A stretch of 9,767 nt of DNA from Acidimicrobiaceae bacterium (lineage in GTDB: Bacteria; Actinomycetota; Acidimicrobiia; Acidimicrobiales; Palsa-688): contig PMLI01000257.1 of the NCBI GenBank assembly GCA_003158835.1, positions 1 to 9,767 on the forward strand, in the 5' to 3' direction. This document shows, piece after piece, positions 6,461 to 9,767 of the stretch. The notes under the pieces are model-generated. The model saw only the letters and a list, made by a program, of their open reading frames with translations, did no database searches and was not told where the DNA came from. Positions within the stretch are counted from its first letter, which is position 1. Each line of letters opens with the position of its first letter. The position numbers were made by a program, and so were the translations under genes.

Positions 6461-7798
6461 GTGATGACCCTACCTTTGTGGCCGATGGACGCCGGCGGCG
6501 ATGTCGAGCGAGGGCACGGTGGGCGCGGGCCGGCCGGGGCGGGCGGCCAGTCGCCCCGGAGGCTCACCTTGGTGCGCTTAGCGGGCGAGATTGCCCGTTC
6601 TCTGGCCGACATCGGGCGGGTGGCGGTCGAGGGGGAGGTGTACCGGCCGCAGACCTACCGGGCGGGGCGCACGTACTTCACCTTGCGCGACCGGGCGGCC
6701 CAGATGCCCGTGTCTTTTCCGGCGCGGGTGGCGCGCCGGTGCCGGGCCGTGGACGGGGAACGGGTGCTGGTCGTCGGCGCCCTGGTGTGGGGCAACGACA
6801 GGGGCCAACTTGTCCTGGAGGCGGAGGAAGTCGTCCCGATCGGGGAAGGGGCCGTGGCCGCCATGATCGCCGAGACCCGGGCCAGGCTGGCGGTCGAGGG
6901 TTTGCTCGACCGGCCCCGTCGCCGGGTGCCGCGTCTGCCTCGGGTCATCGGCGTCCTGTGCGGCTCGGAGGCGGCGGTCCGAAAGGACATCGAGTCGGTG
7001 GTGGCGGCGCGCTTCCCCGGCTACCCGCTCGACGTGGAGGAAACGACCGTGAGCGGCCCGGGTGCGGTGTTGAGCATCATCGAAGCGCTGCGACGGTTAG
7101 CGAACCGGCCGGACGTCGAAGTGGTGGTCCTGGCTCGAGGCGGCGGGGATGCCACCTCGTTGCTGCCCTGGAGCGACGAGGAGCTGTGCCGGGCGGTGGC
7201 ATCTTGTCGTGTACCAGTCGTCTCCGCCATAGGCCATGAGCCCGACCGACCGCTGTGCGACGAAGTGGCGGACCTCAGGTGTGGGACGCCGTCGATAGCA
7301 GCCCACGCCGTCGTCCCCGACCGCCACCAACTCGAAGCCGAACTGGCCGGCTTGATGGCGGCGGCGGCGCGCAGTGTCGACCGCCGCGGCGAGATCGGTG
7401 GGGAGCGCCTGGCGCGGGCCGGAGTGAGCGGCGCTCTGTCGACCGGTCTGCAAAGGGCGTCCAGCCGGTTGCGCCACGCCGCGGACCGCCTGGCCTGGGC
7501 CCACCCGGGGCCGACCGTGCAATCGTGCCGGCGGCGCCTAGAGGGTTGCGATTGGCGGCGGCCGATGGCGGCGCAGGTGCAATCCAGCCGCGGGCGCGTC
7601 GAGTCGTTGGGCCGCCACGCTCGCTCCCTTTCTCCTCAACACGTGATCGAACGGGGTTTCGCAGTGGTCCGGCGCCTCGATGGGATGGTCGTGCGAGGGC
7701 CCGAAGAGGTAGGCCCCGGTGATCTAGTCGAGCTCACCGTGGCGCGAGGTCGCATTTCCGCCCGGGTCGAGGACGGCGGCGACGAAGCGCGGCGCTAA
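6461..7798 (+). CDS. xseA: Exonuclease VII large subunit
   Basis: This is the catalytic subunit of the cytosolic nuclease that degrades single-stranded DNA from either end and acts in repair and recombination. The 445-aa length is normal. A Gly-rich N-terminal extension of about 33 residues precedes the OB-fold (about 34-128), which contains VEGEVYRPQTYRAGRTYFTLRD and ends VVPIGEG. The catalytic domain follows: RVIGVLCGSEAAVRKDIESV at 161-180, LARGGGD at 224-230 (Arg226), and IGHEPD at 257-262 with His259 and Asp262, residues that line the active site in the family. Next comes CDEVADLRCGTPSIAA at 266-281, a slightly changed form of the usual LADxVADxRAxTPxAAA. The helical region at about 285-385 is the coiled coil that binds XseB, and LSPQHVIERGFAVV at 390-403 starts the C-terminal segment. 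The start is GTG 6461; ATG 6464 is one codon later. xseB follows after 11 bases, giving both subunits from one unit. Confidence 0.96.
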   Translation: MMTLPLWPMDAGGDVERGHGGRGPAGAGGQSPRRLTLVRLAGEIARSLADIGRVAVEGEVYRPQTYRAGRTYFTLRDRAAQMPVSFPARVARRCRAVDGERVLVVGALVWGNDRGQLVLEAEEVVPIGEGAVAAMIAETRARLAVEGLLDRPRRRVPRLPRVIGVLCGSEAAVRKDIESVVAARFPGYPLDVEETTVSGPGAVLSIIEALRRLANRPDVEVVVLARGGGDATSLLPWSDEELCRAVASCRVPVVSAIGHEPDRPLCDEVADLRCGTPSIAAHAVVPDRHQLEAELAGLMAAAARSVDRRGEIGGERLARAGVSGALSTGLQRASSRLRHAADRLAWAHPGPTVQSCRRRLEGCDWRRPMAAQVQSSRGRVESLGRHARSLSPQHVIERGFAVVRRLDGMVVRGPEEVGPGDLVELTVARGRISARVEDGGDEARR

Positions 7799-7801
7799 GC
7801 T
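7796..7801 (+). promoter_or_regulatory. Possible -10 element before xseB
   Basis: TAAGCT fits TANNNT, overlaps the xseA stop codon (TAA 7796-7798), and ends 8 bases before the TTG at 7810. It could give xseB a leaderless transcript of its own, in addition to readthrough from xseA. The hexamer is short and may be chance. Confidence 0.25.
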
Positions 7802-7809
7802 TCGCCGGG

Positions 7810-8043
7810 TTGACCTTCGATCCCAAGTTGTGTGGCGTTGACGGTCCGCTCGAGTCCCTGACATTCGAGGAGCTGTTGGCGGCCCTGGAGTTTGTGACCG
7901 GCCGGCTGGCCAATGGTGAGCTGGGGATCGAAGCGGCCGCCGACCTCTACGAGCAAGCCGAGGTCTTGCACGCCGCGGCATCCGAACGCCTGGCCGCAGT
8001 CGAGGCCCGTATCGAGAGTTTGCGCGAGCCCGGCCAAGCCTGA
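7810..8043 (+). CDS. xseB: Exonuclease VII small subunit
   Basis: This is the small helical subunit; several copies assemble along the coiled coil of XseA and are needed for activity and stability. The 77-aa product is the usual size and shows the family pattern: LTFEELLAALEFVTGRL at 17-33, then NGELGIEAAADLYEQAEVL at 35-53, then a second helix (ASERLAAVEARIESL) that finishes the antiparallel pair. The canonical xLEESLxLYExG segment is here GIEAAADLYEQA, which is conservative. The start is TTG, placed 11 bases after xseA; an in-frame TTG at 7828 would shorten the product by six residues and still keep the whole domain. Its position directly behind xseA is the common arrangement and supports the call. 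Confidence 0.93.
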   Translation: MTFDPKLCGVDGPLESLTFEELLAALEFVTGRLANGELGIEAAADLYEQAEVLHAAASERLAAVEARIESLREPGQA

Positions 8044-8055
8044 CTCTTGCGGCCG

Positions 8056-8073
8056 TGCCCCCGTGCGGGTGGG
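8056..8073. terminator. Weak hairpin between convergent genes
   Basis: In the 30-base gap between the xseB stop and the metallophosphoesterase stop, GCCCCC and GGGTGGG can pair around GTGC with one bulged T. There is no T-run on either strand. It could slow transcription from both sides, but the support is only positional. Confidence 0.22.
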
Positions 8074-9318
8074 TCAGCGCCTCGCCCAGCTGACGGCGAA
8101 AGAGCGGTCGTCCAGGCCCCCGGGCGACCACCGGTGCCATTGGCCGTTCATCGCCCGGCGGGTGGCCTCGGTCCAGCTGATGACGTCGGGTCGTGAGATC
8201 CGGCGTACGAACTGGACCAGGCCGCCTTCGTAAACCTTGTAGCCAGCCCACACGCCCGGGTAGTCCTTGGTCGAGCCCACCTCGCTCAGGACTATCGGGC
8301 CGTAGTCGTAGCGCCGGTTCCGGTGCCGGTGGCCGCACGTCACGAAGGCGGCCGGCTTGGCTGCGATCAGACCGTCCAGGAACTCGCGGCTCTCTCCAAA
8401 AGGAACGCCCGGGGGATAGACCGTGTGGAACCGGTGGAACTCGGGCGGGTGGTGCAACGCCACCCAGGCTTCAGCGGGGGACTCCGCCGCCAACCGGACG
8501 ACTTCCCGGCTCATCTCGGGCGGCAACTGTCCCCGGTGGAACCGGGGGTCCCCCTGGACAGTGTTCACCAGCACCAGCCGCACACCGGGGAGATCCCGGG
8601 CGCGGGGTACCCATGCCACGTCCAAACCCTCCTTTTCCAATATGGCCCGGCTGTCGACCCCCATCTGGTTGTCGTGGTTGCCGAGGAGGGTTTCAACGGG
8701 CACGGGGCTGGTAGCCAGGAGCCGGCCTGCGTCGCGCACCTCGGCCGGTGTCGTGCGGTTCGTCAGGTCGCCCTTGGCGACGATCAGTTCGGCGCCCCAT
8801 TCCACTGCCTCGTCGATGGCAGCCCGAAGGGCGCGGATGGGGTAGGCCTCCCCACCGGAGGTGCCGGTACCCGCCGGCCCTTCCAGGGCGTCATGGATCC
8901 GTCCCAGGACCCCGAAATGGGCCTCACCTATGTGGACGTCGCTCACGGTGGCGAACCGGCACAGAGCCCGCCCGCCGGGCGGGCTTAGCGTCCGCAACCG
9001 TCCGGCCAGGAAGCGGGAGGCGCCGCTCCCGCTGGCCACCACGTCGTAGGTTGTCCCGGGGGACAGCCCGTCTATGACCACCGAGCCCGCGCCGCCGGGC
9101 CAGGCCGGGTCGAGGTCGCGCCGGCGGCCCGAAGTGCCCAGGACCAGTTCCACTTTTGGCGATGGCGACGGGTGGACCACAGACCCGCCTACCTCTATCG
9201 TCAGGTCCTCGGCCGGGGAAGCACGCCAGGTCAGCTGGGCGGAGCAGTCGTCGACCGAAAAGACGCGCAGGGGCCAAGACCGGGATGGCAACCGGCGGCC
9301 AGTACGTGCTGGCGTCAA
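8074..9318 (-). CDS. Calcineurin-like metallophosphoesterase with N-terminal fibronectin-III-like domain
   Basis: This is a two-metal phosphoesterase; the substrate is unknown. The 414-aa product has a beta-rich N-terminal domain at about residues 16-112 with fibronectin-III hallmarks: AQLTWR at 27-32 and DGLSPGTTYDV at 83-93. The phosphoesterase domain follows with all motifs: SDVH (Asp127, His129), KGDLTNR (Asp184), GNHD (213-216), HHPP (His289/His290), and GHRH (329-332). The last 60 residues include SWTEATRRAM and a Trp-rich end. There is no signal peptide or membrane segment, so it should be cytosolic, although proteins of this architecture are often exported. The start is the TTG at 9318-9316, which overlaps the stop of the upstream aminopeptidase gene (TTGA) with GGGAG 4 bases before it; a TTG nine codons later is an alternative. 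An open frame reaches 9549 but overlaps the aminopeptidase and lacks similarity. Members of the superfamily cleave cyclic nucleotides, phosphodiesters or phosphoproteins. Confidence 0.86.
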   Translation of the reverse strand: MTPARTGRRLPSRSWPLRVFSVDDCSAQLTWRASPAEDLTIEVGGSVVHPSPSPKVELVLGTSGRRRDLDPAWPGGAGSVVIDGLSPGTTYDVVASGSGASRFLAGRLRTLSPPGGRALCRFATVSDVHIGEAHFGVLGRIHDALEGPAGTGTSGGEAYPIRALRAAIDEAVEWGAELIVAKGDLTNRTTPAEVRDAGRLLATSPVPVETLLGNHDNQMGVDSRAILEKEGLDVAWVPRARDLPGVRLVLVNTVQGDPRFHRGQLPPEMSREVVRLAAESPAEAWVALHHPPEFHRFHTVYPPGVPFGESREFLDGLIAAKPAAFVTCGHRHRNRRYDYGPIVLSEVGSTKDYPGVWAGYKVYEGGLVQFVRRISRPDVISWTEATRRAMNGQWHRWSPGGLDDRSFAVSWARR

Positions 9319-9767
9319 GGAACTCCCGCAAGGGCAGACGCGAGGGCCGAGGACAGTTGCCCGGCGGCGCGGGCTTTGAAGGCCTGGTTGACGCGCAGAC
9401 GTTCGCGGGACTGCCGCACCCTGAGCTCCCCTCGGGCCACGGGGTGTGCGTCCAACCACGCGAATGCCCGCGGCGCCGTCCCGTCGCCGGCTGCGACCAG
9501 TGCCGGCATCTGTTCGAGCACCCGGACCATGCTGTTGTTCGGCCAGCAACGCAACATTTCGTCCCAGTGCTGCTCGATCGCTTCCCAGGCCAGCTTGGTG
9601 CCCTCTCGCCGGCTCAGGATGCCGGCGAGGAGGCGGGGTGCGTCCTGGGAACGAACCTCGCCGGAAAACGTCAGGTCCACGGTGCGCTGTAGTAGCGCGG
9701 GCTGGGAAAACGCGGCCAGGGCATTCAGGTACCGGACCTCGTCCTGGGGCGTGGTCGCCCGCTTGTA
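9315..9767 (-). CDS. pepN: M1-family aminopeptidase N, C-terminal part (5' end beyond the window)
   Basis: Only the last 150 residues are present; the gene runs in from the right edge, so the zinc-binding catalytic domain is not seen. The visible part matches the end of the ERAP1-type helical C-terminal domain of actinobacterial PepN: ATTPQDEVRYLNALAAF near the edge, then LTFSGEVRSQDAPRLLAGIL, then KLAWEAIEQHWDEM and a final helical segment containing AFAWLDAHP. In the full enzyme this domain closes over the active site and helps to select peptides; the enzyme removes N-terminal residues from peptides in the cytosol. The stop TGA overlaps the TTG start of the metallophosphoesterase, so the two are co-transcribed. 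The family call rests on these motifs alone, without the HExxH region. Confidence 0.8.
   Translation of the reverse strand, partial: YKRATTPQDEVRYLNALAAFSQPALLQRTVDLTFSGEVRSQDAPRLLAGILSRREGTKLAWEAIEQHWDEMLRCWPNNSMVRVLEQMPALVAAGDGTAPRAFAWLDAHPVARGELRVRQSRERLRVNQAFKARAAGQLSSALASALAGVP
9323..9327 (-). promoter_or_regulatory. Ribosome binding site supporting the metallophosphoesterase TTG start
   Basis: On the minus strand GGGAG lies 4 bases before the TTG, inside the last codons of the aminopeptidase gene. The spacing is slightly short, but together with the 4-base TTGA overlap it favours this start over the later TTG. Confidence 0.45.

Noticed and set aside
9319..9549. Upstream extension of the metallophosphoesterase
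   Set aside because: It overlaps the aminopeptidase coding sequence in another frame and is low complexity; the TTGA-coupled start is better.

Overview
The window is very GC-rich and gene-dense, with overlapping or nearly touching genes and many GTG and TTG starts. It looks like chromosomal DNA of an actinobacterium. Three things support this: a RpiB with the mycobacterial-type GGSGxGEQ active-site loop (Glu in place of the usual Cys), the large four-domain type of NAD-glutamate dehydrogenase, and several genes whose start codon sits about 6 to 8 bases after a -10-like hexamer, as in actinobacterial leaderless transcripts. I cannot name the genus; an uncultured Acidimicrobiia-like lineage is possible but is only a guess.

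Plus strand, 1 to about 8043. (1) 104-1122: a two-gene unit of an acidic unknown protein of 121 aa and a basic protein with a PD-(D/E)XK nuclease core, joined by an ATGA overlap. (2) 1197-4718: a large NAD-dependent glutamate dehydrogenase. It has the complete catalytic and C-terminal regions, but lacks about 400 N-terminal residues that hold the ACT-type regulatory domains, and carries an unusual Pro/Gly linker built from a 15-bp tandem repeat. (3) 4740-5222 rpiB, pentose phosphate metabolism. (4) 5273-6430 menC, o-succinylbenzoate synthase for menaquinone, whose start lies in a potential RNA hairpin. (5) 6461-8043 xseA and xseB, both subunits of exonuclease VII.

Minus strand, 9767 down to 8074: the C-terminal end of an M1 aminopeptidase (PepN-like; its N-terminus lies beyond the right edge), then a calcineurin-like metallophosphoesterase with an N-terminal fibronectin-III-like domain, joined by a TTGA overlap. 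This pair converges on xseB with only 30 bp between the stops.

Most genes are housekeeping functions from unrelated pathways: glutamate catabolism, pentose isomerisation, quinone synthesis, DNA repair, and peptide and phosphoester hydrolysis. They are probably neighbours by co-orientation, not parts of one pathway. The least explained parts are the acidic protein and nuclease pair at the left edge and the truncated, repeat-bearing glutamate dehydrogenase next to it. There are no tRNA or rRNA genes, insertion sequences or CRISPR arrays that I can see, and no gene-free stretch longer than about 105 bases.
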